A stretch of DNA of 64,000 nucleotides from Rhizoclosmatium globosum (lineage: Eukaryota > Chytridiomycota > Chytridiomycetes > Chytridiales > Chytriomycetaceae): NCBI GenBank assembly GCA_002104985.1, contig MCGO01000067.1, positions 1-64,000 on the forward strand, written 5' to 3'. Positions 25,317-38,114 of the stretch are shown piece after piece. Numbering within the stretch: position 1 is the first letter of the stretch; every line of letters starts with the position of its first letter. A program made the translations under genes and the position numbers. A model generated the notes under the pieces. That model was not told the origin of the DNA, did not search any database, and saw only the letters and a program-made list of their open reading frames with translations.

Positions 25317-25964
25317 ACAAACAAACAAGTACATCTTTCTTATTCTTTTTATTTTGAGAGAAAAGCTTTGAGCACCCAAGGTGCCGCGGCATTAAAAACT
25401 CTCGACGTATATAATTCACAAAGAAAGTAAAGAAAATAGACATGAAGGAGGAAGAGGAAGTTTGTGTTTTGACACGATTTGACTCTCTTTGGCAAAGCTG
25501 CTCCGGCCGAAGCCTTTCACCGCTAGGCCCACAGATCGTTGATGGTCTAAATGGATCAAGAGTCTTTATATTCTATCACTGCAGACTCGCCGCGACGGCC
25601 GAAGATCGGGGATTGCTCCCGTCACAAACCTTGAGACGCGTGGGTATACGCTCAGACGGAAGTGCACTGCTGCAGTAGAATCCCTCAGTACGCGAGTGTG
25701 TCGTACACAGATATAGCCATCATGCGTGGCTTAATAGGAGGGAGGGAGGGGAAGGGAGGGGGCAGGTTTGAATGTTTGGAGGAGAGATTTTTGGCTTTGT
25801 TTGGTGTGGGGACGCGTTTCTTTTATACCTCGAGCCCTTTTTTTCCCTGGCCGCTGATTGGCTTAGAATCGTCTTTGACTGCGCACTGCGCAATTTGGGA
25901 AAAGTGGATAGACGATAGACTGGGAATATTCCGAAATAAAACAAATACATCTACTTCATTAGTG
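25317..25964 (-). repeat. promoter/poly(A) module repeat R2 (inverted partner of R3)
   Basis: Nearly identical to R3 (36262-36907) in opposite orientation over about 645 bp. Read on the minus strand it has a CCAATCAGC box, GGTATAAAAGAAACGCGTCC at about 25825, CCAAAAATCTCTCCTCC, a pyrimidine tract, a middle of about 330 bases and the AATAAA-bearing 3' block. The first ATG after the TATA box opens only an 11-12 codon frame ending DTLAY. A 78-codon open frame on the opposite strand is conserved only because the DNA is. It ends about 30 bases before the TPS start. Confidence 0.75.
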
Positions 25965-26316
25965 AACAAGCTACTCAAATTAATTATTCATGAACATATT
26001 TAATGATACAGTCAAGTGATGACAGGGAGGGATTCTAGAGTTGTAGATTTGTTGGAATTGCAAACAAATGATACATACATGCAAGAATCCTCATATTCAT
26101 TTAATCCTGATGAAAAGGACGAAAAGCAAACATAGATCCTTTTTCTGAAGATCTTGCTGTTATTATTCCATTTTGTGATGGAGGAGAAAGATAGGATGAA
26201 GTTGCGACGAATGTCGCTTACTGTCTTGGGCAGAGGACATAGAAGCAGGGTTGAAGATGTGAAGTGTGTTACTTTTTTCGTTGTTCACATTTATTTGATT
26301 TCCTGTCGTTGAAGAA
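25965..26316. other. intergenic region upstream of symplekin
   Basis: AT-rich spacer without a recognisable gene. It separates the R2 promoter block (firing leftward) from the symplekin start (rightward), so it probably contains the symplekin promoter. No TATA box stands out. Confidence 0.4.
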
Positions 26317-29300
26317 ATGGCATCTGAGGACTGGTCGGCACAGACGCTAGCAGCGCTCAAGGGCGGATCGTTTGCAATGCTGTCAGCGTCCGTTGGCCAG
26401 ATTGTGCAGCACGCGTTGGGCGTTGGGACCGATGCGGCGAAGGAGCAACTTGCGGAGTTGCTCGTGAGTGGATGTTGTCTTGATGCGTCGATGCCTCAGG
26501 GCGTTCTTGTTGCGGGTGCGTTTCTTGTTTAAGACTGCTTCAGTTGACTAAGGCGATGCACAGTTCTTCCCCCGTGATTGACACTCTCGTCTTTTTGTTG
26601 AGCGATGCCTCGTCGCTGTCCTCAAACGCGCACTTCAACAATCCACAGCATTCTTCAAACTTGCATTTAAAACAATGTTTGTACTTTGCTCTTGTCGTGG
26701 CTACAAGAAGAAAGCTAACTGGTTATCTGGTCACAGCGCAACAATCCCTCTTGTCGACGTCACAACCTGGGTCAAACTATCTCAGCTAAAAGCCACTTGT
26801 AAAGCTTTTAGTACCCATCAAAACTTGGGTGTGCGTTCATATGCCATCAAGTTTTTGCAAACTGTCGTTCTCGCTCAGTCATACGCTGGTCCAACTCCTG
26901 AGTTAGGGGTGCGTCCCTGGTCCATGTTATCCGCCTATTCGAATTAAGTGCATTCAAATTAGGACGTTTCATTGGACCTTGTTCCTCCCAATCATCCCTA
27001 CCTTTTTCCTCAAGACCTTCAACGTGAGTCTCTAGACACGTTCAACGCACTACTGCTCCTCCTCAACGATAACTGGTACTGTTTAAAATACTCTGCTATA
27101 TGCAACTAACATGCAACAGTCCTAGTGCCATCATGACAGCTTCCATCAACTCCCTCTTTCCCATCATCAAAACGCGTCCTTCTTACAGTGCCATTGCAGT
27201 TCAAACTCTTATTCAATGGATTCGTACTCCTCCACCCATCTCTCTTCTCTTCAACTCAAGAACGTCCAGCGATCTATTCGAAACGAATTTCTTGCCATTC
27301 TCGGAACAAAGCTTCCTGAAGTGGCTCAATTTATTCCTGTCATGACTGAATTTTGGTTGGAATGGGTGTGAAGGGATATGAAATTGCTGTAAGAGTGAAA
27401 GCGAGAGATCAGGGTGCAAAAAGAATGATAATTGATGATGGACCGTTGCCGCCAGCACCTACTTCTGCGCCTGAATACTCGTCAGCGTCAGGATACCCAT
27501 CGGGCTCAGGAATTCATCAATCTGAATTTGATGTACAGAGTGTACCTTTGAATCTGGCCGTTGACTTGGTTGTTCAAGTGATGGCTATGACACCTCAAAA
27601 TGTGTGGATAGAACGACTCACACAATTCGGTCAAACTCTCCTTCAAAATGAACAACAGCAACAAGGTTTTAGCGCCTCCGCATCAGATCCTCGCCGACGA
27701 GACCCTCGAATGAAGGAAGATGCTACAGAACCTTCCGCCTCAGCCATGGATATTGTATCCCAACTCTCGGCTCTCCAAAACCAATCTCAAATCAAACCAG
27801 AATCTCTTCTAGACCCCTCCGCTACCTCCTCCCTCTTCTCACAACCTTACACCGCCCCTCAACAACACCAACCTCAAGTTTCTCAACAAGAACCAGAATT
27901 TGACCCCCTCTCGGTCCCCCTCCCACCTCTCTCCACCGACGACGCCCAAACAACCTGGAAACAAGCCATAACCCGAATCCTTGACCTAGAGCCTTACTTT
28001 GACATCCACCAACACGACGCCCTCGCCACATCCACACAACCCCCGGCGGCATATCTCTCCACCCCGAAGAAAGCGTAACAGCAGCGCGAAACGGATGGAT
28101 GCTCCTCCTCGTGCGTCTCCTCGCCTCCTCAGAAGACATGGAATGGGGCGCAGGCGTTCAAGAACTGCGAAACGAGCTCTTATCCTTTATTCTATCGAGT
28201 TTCCGAACGCGGTATGAGTTAGCGGTGCTTTGGTTGCACGAGGAGTATCATTTAGCTGTTGTCAAGAACCGAAAGCTTCGGAAAACTAATGTGGAAGCAT
28301 CAGCTGAGGACGCGTTTTCAGGGTATGATGCGCTGTTTCATCAGATGTTGTTTGCATTGAAGGAGGGGCAGGGAGGGCTTGACGCGAAGGATCGCACTTT
28401 CACAAAGTTTTTGATTGATGTGCCGTTGGTTACAAGTATTGCTTTGGATCAAGTGTTGAAAAGTTATTGCGAAGATTCCGAGAGGTATTGAATTTTAAAT
28501 GTTGTTTTTGGGAAGAATCTGAATTGTTTTGTAGGATGTTGCTTGGGTTCTCCTCGTTACGTGATTTGATTCTTTTACGTCCAGCTGTTCGGGATCGATG
28601 TGTTGATACTGTACTGGCTTATTGTGTCCATCCAGATAAAATCATTCGTTCCAACGCGATTCTTCTGGCGAGGAGGTGGATTTCTCCAGATCACGCTGTA
28701 TTGGGTCCTATCGTTGAAAAATACGCAACAGAAACATTGTTGAAGCTCTGTGGGCCGCCTCCAAGTGCGGATGATGAGGAAGGCGAAGATGGTGGTGGGG
28801 CAGCTTGGGAAGAGATTGACTCCATCCGGCATTTTGAACTATATTTCGCCTTGTCTAGCAAGAAGCATTCCTTGCTCTCAACGTAAGAGCTTTCACACTT
28901 TTGAAGTTATGATGTAGACTGAATGTTCTCTTTAGACTGTTCACAAAGTTCTCCACGTTCCTACCAGAAGTAACCAGCACGATTTTACATCAAATCGACC
29001 CTCTTATTCGATCAATGGCCAACTCTGTCACTGCATTATGCACCATCTTGCGTACATTCCCAAAAGGTGCTGAATCTCTGGTTCGAAAAGTAGTCGATAT
29101 TTTGACGGAACGAGAACCCTGAACCCAGAAGTCGTTTCCACAGTGATTGATCTCGTTGTAACTCATGATCTTGATGGAACCTGGATATTGAAGGTTCTTT
29201 CTGGTTTGGATAAGAACCAGATCCTTCAATTTTTGCCGAAATTAATTGCCTTATTGGATGGATCTGAAGAGCGCGAAAGGCTTGTTGAAGCTGGGTTGGT

Positions 29301-29972
29301 TAAAATCTTTGCATCTGATCAGGACCCGACTACTGTACTCCTTCCCGTATTGGCTTTGAACAAACTGGCGGAACTGGACAAGAAGGTCTCCCCTGTTGAA
29401 GTTTTGATGGCGATACATAATATGGAAGGGCCAGTGGACCTCAAATGCTGTCTGGAGGGAACGAAACTGTGTATCAAACATCCGGAAATCTTCAAGCAGG
29501 AAGTATTGGCGATTGTGATTCAACAACTTGTGGATCAACAAAAGATTCCAACCTTATTGTAAGTAGCAGTCCATTTATTTCCCACTTGTATACTCACTCC
29601 AATTGTTAGTATGAGGACAGTCCTAGAAACAATCAAACTTTCCCAAACCTCGCCAACTTCATCAACAGTATCCTCACACGTCTCATTACAAAACGTGTAT
29701 GGGTGAATCCAAATCTTTGGAAAGGATTCATCATCTGTTGCAAACTGATTGCACCTACCTCGTTCTCGGTTATCATCACATTGCCGAAACCCCAAATGGA
29801 AGATATTCTGAACAAAGAACCTGGACTGAAACCGCAGCTGTATGAGTACGTGTTGGGACTGCCTTCAGCCATGACATCGCGTGTGAGAAGTTTGTTGCCG
29901 CTGTTGGAAGATCCACATCAAATGATGCAAGGACAGCAACGGCAGCAGTGGGATCAATCTTATTCTGGTTAA
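26317..29972 (+). CDS. symplekin / Pta1, pre-mRNA 3'-end processing scaffold
   Basis: HEAT-repeat scaffold of the cleavage and polyadenylation factor, nuclear. N-terminal repeats contain NLGVRSYAIKFLQTVVLAQ and the symplekin-type segment VPPNHPYLFPQDLQ; then AIMTASINSLFPIIKTRPS. A Gln/Pro/Ser-rich linker follows (about 27600-27950). The conserved C-terminal domain begins SIALDQVLKSYCED and runs through RPAVRDRCVDTVLAYCVHPD, WILKVLSGLDKNQILQFLPK, SPVEVLMAIHNMEG, VLAIVIQQLVDQQKIPTLL and KRVWVNPNLWKGFIICCK to the stop at 29972; these match animal symplekin closely in order and spacing. At least six introns are needed, and one small frame change near 29125. The start ATG (26317) has no in-frame ATG upstream after the nearest stop. 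Confidence 0.9.
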
Positions 29973-30038
29973 TAATTTTTGTGGGGTATATATACGGTAT
30001 ATAAAAAAGTTCAAATAAAATTCGAGACCCTTCTCATA

Positions 30039-32883
30039 TGTTGGTAACGAAACAACTTGATCTTCTCATACAGTTTGGAGAATTCCTGAATATCGAAGTA
30101 TATCGTCGAGGGTTGGTACTTTCCTCTTCGTTTGGTTGGTCTGAAAGTCATTGGGATTAGGTTCTATCAACTTCAGTGCAGGGTGTACTTTGGATCTGAT
30201 GAGACTAAGCTGCGATGGGACGCGTCGCCAGTGAGAATAGTTGACAAAGGTAGGTTCTATCCGTTTGTTTCGGTACTTTAGCCCGTTGGTGTAGGTGGAA
30301 GTACGTTTGAAGGAGAGATCTGTACACTAGAAACTGTCAACGCGGCCACACCTGCACATGGCGATGTAGCTCTCAAGTAAGTCTATCTCGTCGCGGAATG
30401 GGTAACTTATATGAGACCCCTATAGCAACGCGTTTATCGAACCAAAATGTTCAAGATTGAAGTCAAAAACGAAGTTGTTCAGATCAACTCATCGTGCGTA
30501 TTTTCCATTGAACTACCTGCAATCGTCAAAGAATCCAGTAAAAACACTCTGTTTCTCGAAGTGGACCTGTACTTTGCGGATCTGGAGAAGAGGTAAGTTG
30601 TGCTTCCGGCGTAATGTGGGAGAACTCAACAACATAACAACTTTCCTTACAGCATGTCACCAACTCAAGACGACCTCAAATTTCAACAATCTCGTCGCTT
30701 CAAACTGTCGGATATTTTTGATAAAGATCAGAACCTGAGTTTTCCTGTGATATATTCTCACACAATGATTCAATTCGACGGAATCTTTTGGTCTGCGTGT
30801 GACATGCTTGTATCTGTTTCTTCCACTGGATGCGTATTCAAAAGTAACAATGAGTTGCAAGAGGCTCAGGCAAAGGCGTATCGAATTGGTTCAGCGAGTA
30901 TGTTAGATTGGGTTTCTGGAGGTGTTGGATTGCTATTTGCAGAGCCAGCGGAGGTCTGTTTACCATATAATTTCATCATAGAATTTATGCAGTTTCAGGC
31001 TACAGCTACACCGTTGCTACTGAAGCCCGTGCTTCTATCTTGTATACATACTCTCCACCAACTTCAGCTCTCTGTCGAAAAAGCTCGCTCCTCCATCACA
31101 ATAACTCCACTGTACCTTGAAAATCCGTTATCGCCAAACACACTGCAAAAGAGTATCGAAACCATGAAAATCCAAGACTTATCAAAGTATAAAATCCTCT
31201 CCGATTCAAAGATTATCTCGACAGTTAGTAGTTGTCTCACAGCAGCAAGTCCGAAAGTTGACGGTCCTAAGGAGGCCGAGGAATCAGAAGTAGTTGATTT
31301 GATGGCGGAGTCCGATGCCATTATAAACGATTTCTTGTTAGCGAGTTCAGAATTAGAAGTTGTTGCGGGATTGGTTCGTGTTATTGAGCTCTTGTCGAGT
31401 AAAATTCAATGCGTTTGGATGCTGTTTAGTACAGATGGTGGTATCGTTCCAGTGGAACATGTGCAAAAGTTGCGATTGGACTCGATGAAACAGAGGCTCA
31501 GTATTGGTGCTTTTCATACCGGAATGTTGACAACTTTAGAGAAAGACTTTGTTCCGACTTTGCAGAGGTGAGTTCGGGCTCTCTGAATCCAGGTCTCCTA
31601 ATTAGAGTGTAAGAATTGGGAAAAGGCAACGTGAAGAAAGCTTGATTTCATTCTGCCAACAAGATGACGACTTTTATCGACCTGTCATAATCTCCGAATA
31701 TAAGCCAATTAAAAAGACCGAAGTATTAGAAACTTCAGGGACGGCAGGAACTATGGATGCCACTGCTACTTTGGCACCTTTGTTTCAAAAAGCTGACTCG
31801 AATTCAAATGGAACTCGTCTTTCAGAAACTTCAGAGCATTCCTTCACATCTCTACTTGCATTACAATATACCTTCAATCGACCAAAACACCTGATAGTAT
31901 TTGTTCACGGTTTATTAGGCTCTTCATTCGACTTCCGAATATATCGAAACCAGATTATGCATACTTGGCGAATGCTTGGATTTGAAAGCACAGATCAAGA
32001 ATATTTGATGTCGGAAGCAAATGAGGAGCACACTTTGAATGATATTGAGGTTCTCGCGGACAGACTAGCTTCAGAGATTGTCTGTCATATCAGGGACAGG
32101 AAAATTGCTGTTGTGAGTTCATTTATATCAATTCAGAGTTTCCAAAAACTTAAAAATGGCTGGCATTAGGAGCGACTTAGCTTTGTATGCCATAGTCTGG
32201 GAGGTCTAATCGCTCGATGTACGATTCAAAACAATGCTTTGGATCCCTATCGAAACAAGTTTGACACGTTCATCAGTCTCGCTTCCCCTCACTTGTCTCT
32301 ATACTTTCATAACAACTCGTTAGTTGGCTCAGGTGAAGTTCTCTATCGTTAAGAGCTTATTTCGCTGATCTTTTGCGTAGCTCTCAAGTTATATCAATAT
32401 GTGGGAAAATCAAAGTGTATAGACCAAATGAACTTAAAAGACAAAACCAATCCTCGTGCATCTTTGATTTATAAGCTTGCGATGGGGGAAGAAAATGGAC
32501 TGGCCAAATTTAAGGATGTCAAGTTTTTCGGGTCCCCACAAGGTATTCGATTTACGTTTTGAAGTCTTTGCCAAGTATTAATAAGTACTTTAGATGGATA
32601 CGTTCCGCTAATGTCTTCTCTAGCTGATATATCCGACCTTGAAGGCAAAAAAGTAGCGTTGGAAGGACAAGTGTCTGAAAACGCAACCATGATAGACGTT
32701 TTCATAGAAATGGCGGAAAAACTTAACTCCATTCCGTCCTTGAAGAAGTTTTCGGTTTTATTCGGAAGCTTGCTTTCAGGAGGTATAAATTTGGATGTGC
32801 TTGGTCGAAAAGCACATATTGCGATGTTAACTGAGCCAGCGTTGATGGAGTTACTGGTAGTTCTTAATAATGCACATCTTTAG
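30039..32883 (+). CDS. FAM135-type protein with DUF676 lipase-fold domain
   Basis: Starts MLVTKQLDLLIQFGEFLNIE and, after an intron, RGFYQLQCRVYF, the start seen in the FAM135 family. The middle has FKIEVKNEVVQINSSCVFSI and a helical region. The C-terminal DUF676 alpha/beta-hydrolase has LIVFVHGLLGSSFDFR (oxyanion strand), the nucleophile elbow CHSLGGLIARC, a likely acid in SPQDGYVPLMS and the histidine in GRKAHIAML. The catalytic Ser-Asp-His set is thus complete, and a serine hydrolase role on lipids is plausible but unproven. About nine GT-AG introns are present; one junction near 30380-30440 does not keep phase and may hide a one-base error. Stop at 32881-32883. Downstream is the convergent SHOC1-like gene. 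Confidence 0.82.
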
Positions 32884-33035
32884 AAAGCAATAAAACAGTT
32901 TATTAACGTCAGTTGAATAATTGTGATCAGCACCAATCGGAATTGATAAGTGAACAGAAACAGCGCAATGCATTTGGATGAATCCATAGGCCAAAGTGGC
33001 GAACCATTTCTTCCAGTGATAAGCTCATAAACTCG

Positions 33036-36000
33036 TTAAGTTTCATCTTGGGGAGAAGTCAGTGAGGAAGATCGTGGTTGAGGTTTGAACCAAACCTGAG
33101 ACAACACAATTTGAGCGGTAAACGAATTGAAACATGGAAACGAACACAGGAATCGTTCTTGCTATTTGTCTCCTTTTCAGTTCCATAATCTCTCCCAATA
33201 GTAGACAGACACTCACAGCACTCTCCTCCGCGTTCAACCAGGCACGCGACTCCCACGCTTCTTTCGAAACCCATGGTTTAGCAACATCAATGTCTTTGTG
33301 CGATTTGGAGTTTGCTTGAACCTGTACTCCCACAGCAATATCATCACCAATTTCTCTATATATACTGGTTACTATTCGACAGCACCATCGGACAATTTAC
33401 CTCACAAGCCTCACAGTTTCCGACATGTCTAGCGAGAGTTAGAAAACAAATGGTGCAATTCAAAGTACTCAACTTTGCGACCAAAGAATACGAACATCTA
33501 CTCCAACTCTTTGCAACATCGACTGAGTTACCAAATACCATTCAGTAATCGACTGAACCATTTGAGGAGAGAGATTTTGAACAATGTGGTTTGAAGATTG
33601 CGATGAAAGGTCAACAATCAAGTGTATGTTAGAAAACTTGAGACTCAATTTCAACAGCGTAGCGTAAAGACCTCCGTAATCGAATACTCCGTCAATGCAT
33701 CGGCTTATTTTCTGAAATAGAAAAATGGCGGAGCAGTAGCTTGGATGACACGAAAACGAGGGGTTAGAAATACTTGAGTAGAATGAAGCACTCACATCAC
33801 ACAAGTTTTCTCGTCAATAATAAAGTCAAAATCCTGAGGTAGTCCCACAACTTCATTTGCCGTATCCCCATAGTCGCGCTCGATAACATCAATGTTTAAA
33901 GCTTCAAGCAATTCAAGGAGTTTCGGGTTCTGAATGACTCGTGCCCCAACGATGTAAGTATGCTTTGACAAAGAATGGAGCTGTGGAAGATTGTCCAGAG
34001 AATAGGCGGAGGAAAACTTTTCGTAAACTGGCGGCAATTCCTTGGTAGGCTGAGGCTGAGACACTTTGGAGAAGAATGCACTTTGGCGGCCTGTATTCCG
34101 TTAGTATAAAAAAATAAGACGGGGAGAAATACCTTGTGCTTGACGTAAATTCATGAATGCGTCAACGCCACGTTTCGCTGAGAAATCAGGCTCTGCAACC
34201 ATAACTGGACTCATATCGTGTTTAGAATCCTTTGAAGTGTCGCCTTGATTGATTTCACTGATACTTGAAGCAGAAAATGAAGCACTTCTCTCTTCTGGAT
34301 GGTGTTCTTCTGCAGTTGAGAGTTCTGGAGACTGCCACTCAAATGCAATTTCTTTGTCGTCGTTTGAGAACTTTGCAATGCCATGGCAAGCAATTTCGGT
34401 TAACTCATAGTCTGGTTCATTTTGCTGGTATGAATAGTTTCGCACCTAGTGAAGGAAGCAACTCAATCAAAGTAATCAACTTGGTTGTTCAGTAAGCTTA
34501 CAGGGGAAGGACTCGGAAAATACGGCAAATACAGTACAGGTGCAATTAAATCTTCCATTTCTTCGACATCATCCATATAGTCATCTGAGAGAGAAAGTAA
34601 GTATAAGAATAAGCGAGAGAAAATCTAACCGAAATCACAGACATTCAACCCTTCCGCAATTTTCATCTCGCAGCCGTCAAAACAGACTTCACCAATGTCC
34701 TCCCATGGCATTAAATTATTTCCATCATTCTCTTTCTGTTCTCGCAACATTTTGAGCGTCTCACTCAATAGAGGATAAGGATTCCAAATGAGATTGTTCG
34801 ATGCTTGCGCAATGTCGGTCAGAGCTGGAGTTTCAATTTGAAGACACAATTTCCGCAACGCCGACACTTGAGAAGGAATGTGAACAAAGAACAGAGGAGG
34901 CATGGGCAGCAAAACGACTGATACACGTTTGCTTGCGAACGTGTCCATTGGGGCGTGTATAATTGAAGTCTCGACGTTCGCTTTGAATGTAATCAGAAAA
35001 AGGAAGATGAATAATTGAAAGACTGACGCAGAATGGAACGCAGAATCCGGATCAGGTCGATTATATCAGTTCTGCAGGAGACAGAATCAAGTGAAGCAAT
35101 AGCGTGGCAATCAAGTCCCAAAGGAATGTTGATGAGGATACTTCTTTCGATTTCACGAAGAAAGGTGGAGTGATGAACGAAGGGCTCTTGTACACAATAC
35201 GGAAACTCCCCGAGTTCTTAAAATGTGTAAGTATACGAAATATCCCGAAAATCTCACCAAATGTTGTCATTGAAGACATTGTTTGATTCAAGACCACTTG
35301 CACTCCATCTGTAACAAAATGATGCGACGCAATGCAGTGGTGTTTTTGCAGATTTCATCGTCCCATGCTGATATAAACTCAAGAGCCGATTCATTTCCTA
35401 CCGTATCAGGAATGAAATCAACTTCGGCACCATTTCTCTGAAGGATCTCATGAATATAAGAGGCTCCAGGACCAGTTGTCGCTTCGAACGTATGAACATC
35501 TCTAGAGAATATCTCTTCTTCGTGGTACAAGTTTGGCGAAGCCTCAATTAGTCAGAACAGGTTAGAACAGGTAGCGTACAAAAGAAGATAACGTACTCGA
35601 GTATACACAAATTCTTTCGCAAACCTTGCAAGAATAAAGTCTGAATTCAGCTGGAGTACAGCCAAACCCTTCTGCAATGCGTTGTTTGATATTTCTGGCG
35701 GGGAGGATCTGAAGGAGAGTAAGCCACCAAGACTCAAGGGGAACGCAGTGCTGTGTACATCAGAACATGGTCTGGCAGGGCAGGAATCGGCATCAAACGG
35801 TCGAGTACTTCTTGCGCGTGCATCTTCTCGCCGAGTCGTTCAACGAGCAGCAAAACCGGAGGCCATTTTGACACAACGCGCGGCATCAGTCGTTCTTCAA
35901 AGTGAAAGTGGCGTTGATGTCGGCGAACAAGAGACACGTCAAACGCGGCTTTCGAGGGCTCAACTTCAATTCGATTCAATTCGATTCGATCAAAGAAACA

Positions 36001-36036
36001 AACCAATCTCGGCTTTCTCATCCGCCGCTGCTTCAA
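33036..36036 (-). CDS. SHOC1/ZIP2-like meiotic crossover protein (XPF fold)
   Basis: Long minus-strand gene with many introns. The C-terminal third has the look of an inactive XPF nuclease fold: HTYIVGARVIQNPKLLELLE, INVIERDY-like strand (LNIDVIERDYGD), DFDFIIDEKTCVM, then YGGLYATLLKLSLKFSNIHL. It ends with WLNAEES and, after an intron, QERFLCSFPCFNSFTAQIVL, close to the end of SHOC1/ZIP2-type proteins. The usual XPF catalytic ERKxxxD is not seen; VIERDYGD lacks the lysine. The N-terminal part (LLPMPPLFFVHIPSQV, DVHTFEATTGPGASYI) agrees with the family in order but is weakly conserved. Such proteins act with SPO16 in ZMM-dependent crossovers. The start is uncertain; an ATG at 36036 is the longest, and internal ATGs at about 35886 and 35826 are possible. 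Confidence 0.55.
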
Positions 36037-36261
36037 CTATCCCACACATCGATTCAGAGATGCCTATCTCATCAGACAAGGTGTCGTCAGTGAAGGAGAA
36101 CTGCCCAAGTTGTAGTGCTTGGCTGGCTGCAAACATTCGAACAAGAACAAGAGAACAAGATGAAATGGATCAAGAACTTTAATACGCGTTCGAGAATACA
36201 CTCTTTTTATTGGATGCTTTGTTATTTGTATAATGGTGCGTACGTTGGAGTTGGCATTGTC

Positions 36262-36907
36262 CACTAATGAAGTAGTGTATTTGTTTTATTTCGGAATATT
36301 CCCAGTCTATTGTCTATCCACTCTTCCCAAATTGCGCAGTGCGCAGTCAAAGACGATTCTAAGCCAATCAGCAGCCAGGGAAAAAAAAGGCTCGAGGTAT
36401 AAAAGAAACGCGTCCCCACACCAAACAAAGCCAAAAATCTCTCCTCCAAACATTCAAACCTGCCCCTCCCTTCCCCTCCCTCCCTCCTATTAAGCCACGC
36501 ATGATGGCTATATCTGTGTACGACACACTCGCGTACTGAGGGATTCTACTGCAGCAGTGCACTTCCGTCTGAGCGTATACCCACGCGTCTCAAGGTTTGT
36601 GACGGGAGCAATCCCCGATCTTCGGCCGTCGCGGCGAGTCTGCAGTGATAGAATATAAAGACTCTTGATCCATTTAGACCATCAACGATCTGTGGGCCTA
36701 GCGGTGAAAGGCTTCGGCCGGAGCAGCTTTGCCAAAGAGAGTCAAATCGTGTCAAAACACAAACTTCCTCTTCCTCCTTCATGTCTATTTTCTTTACTTC
36801 CTTTGTGAATTATACAAGTCGAGAGTTTTTAATGCCGCGGCACCTTGTGTGCTCAAAGCTTTTCTCTCAAAATAAAAAGAATAAGAAAGATGTACTTGTT
36901 TGTTTGT
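36262..36907 (+). repeat. promoter/poly(A) module repeat R3 (inverted partner of R2)
   Basis: Plus-strand copy nearly identical to R2. It has CCAATCAGCAGCC at 36363, GGTATAAAAGAAACGCGTCC at about 36398, the CCAAAAATCTCTCCTCCAAA block, a CT-rich tract, the same 330-base middle as R2 and the 3' block with AATAAA (about 36880). It ends about 290 bases before the COX20 start and reads in the same direction. R2 and R3 bound a 10.3 kb segment as inverted repeats. Confidence 0.75.
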
Positions 36908-37195
36908 ATGTTCCCTTACCTCCAAAGTGATATTGGTTCTCGTATTCGTATCCTCAGTTTCGCCCACCTTAAGACGATGGTGCATCATTCGTGACTTCAT
37001 ACTTCCAACTTGAGTATTTGCAGAGGGAAGAATACTGAATCAGTTGTTTAAAAAACAAAGTGCTCATCCATTCGAACCATCCACGATCTGTATCATTAGC
37101 TTGCATATTATGTGCATCGGGCTCTTAGATCTTAGCCTTTTGTTATTCAATACGATTCCAGTATTCATTTTACTTTTATTTATCGTTTTTTTGGT

Positions 37196-37881
37196 ATGGC
37201 ACCGCCTCAGTCAACCACCTTAACAAACGCCGTCCCATTCGATCCATCAAAGGACCAACCAACAGTGACAGACGTTGTCAAAGTATATTCCTCCTATGGC
37301 CTGTGGCTCACACTCACCTTGTTCAAACAACAGAACTTGGAACTCAGGGAACTTTGGCTCGGAAACATCGCCAAACTGCCGTGTGCAAAGAACGCACTGC
37401 TTTATGGAATCTCAGGAGGACTGACAGTTTCGCTCGCCCGGTTTCTGGCTCGAAGTACGTTGTGTGAAGGCATCACCAGAACTGACACACACTATTTAAC
37501 CTATCCAGAAAACTTACGCTCCGCGGGAAACTGGGGAATTCTGGCGTTTAGTGCGATTGCAGTAGCTTCATGGTGATTGTCCGCTCTTTGGTCATTCGGG
37601 GCCTTTGCACTCGATGTCCGTTGCCTTTGGATCGCGTTGAACTGAAGTACCTACGGACTCACGTAGCATCGTGTTGTAGATACTAGAATCTAGGAGTGTT
37701 CTTTAGACGAGATGGGCGTTCCGATTATCCTCCAAACCCATTCAGCTTTCTCTCAACCTGAGTATAACTAAGACAAACTTACAGGGAGACATGCCGGCTT
37801 CAGCGTCGTTTAGTTCAAGAGCAGCTCTCACAACTCGCGGTTGAACAGCAACGGCAACAGTTGGAGCAGCCTCAAAAATAA
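37196..37881 (+). CDS. COX20: COX20-like cytochrome c oxidase assembly factor
   Basis: Inner mitochondrial membrane chaperone for Cox2. Three exons (37196-37454, 37509-37572, 37785-37881) give 139 residues, in frame with GT-AG introns. The family core is PCAKNALLYGISGGLTVSLA (first membrane helix) with FLARS, then RSAGNWGILAFSAIAVASW (second helix) followed by ETCRLQRRL and a Gln-rich tail. The cysteine pair spacing and two helices with a short basic loop fit COX20. An unrelated 90 bases of Pro/Thr/Asp-rich sequence form the N-terminus. Confidence 0.85.
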
Positions 37882-38114
37882 AGGAACCAAATCCAGACGA
37901 TCTTCAATAAACTTCAGTAATATCATTTGGCTGTCTGTTTCTGCATTGTTCACTACAAACAATGGCTTGTCCTCGCATTTCCGCTTCTGTGGAGTCATGC
38001 ATTGTTCTTAACCCGTCATTGTAATTGAAACTCATTGTTGTAAACCCTGTTCGCATCCTGTCCAAATCTCTCTTGAAAAAAGGAACTGTTCCCAGAACTC
38101 TCATCTAGACTAGC

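Noticed and set aside
25442..25678. 78-codon open frame identical to one at 36546-36782 on the opposite strand
   Set aside because: It lies antisense to the TATA box and poly(A) signal of the repeat, and its conservation is explained by the near-identity of R2 and R3 at DNA level. It has no protein features.
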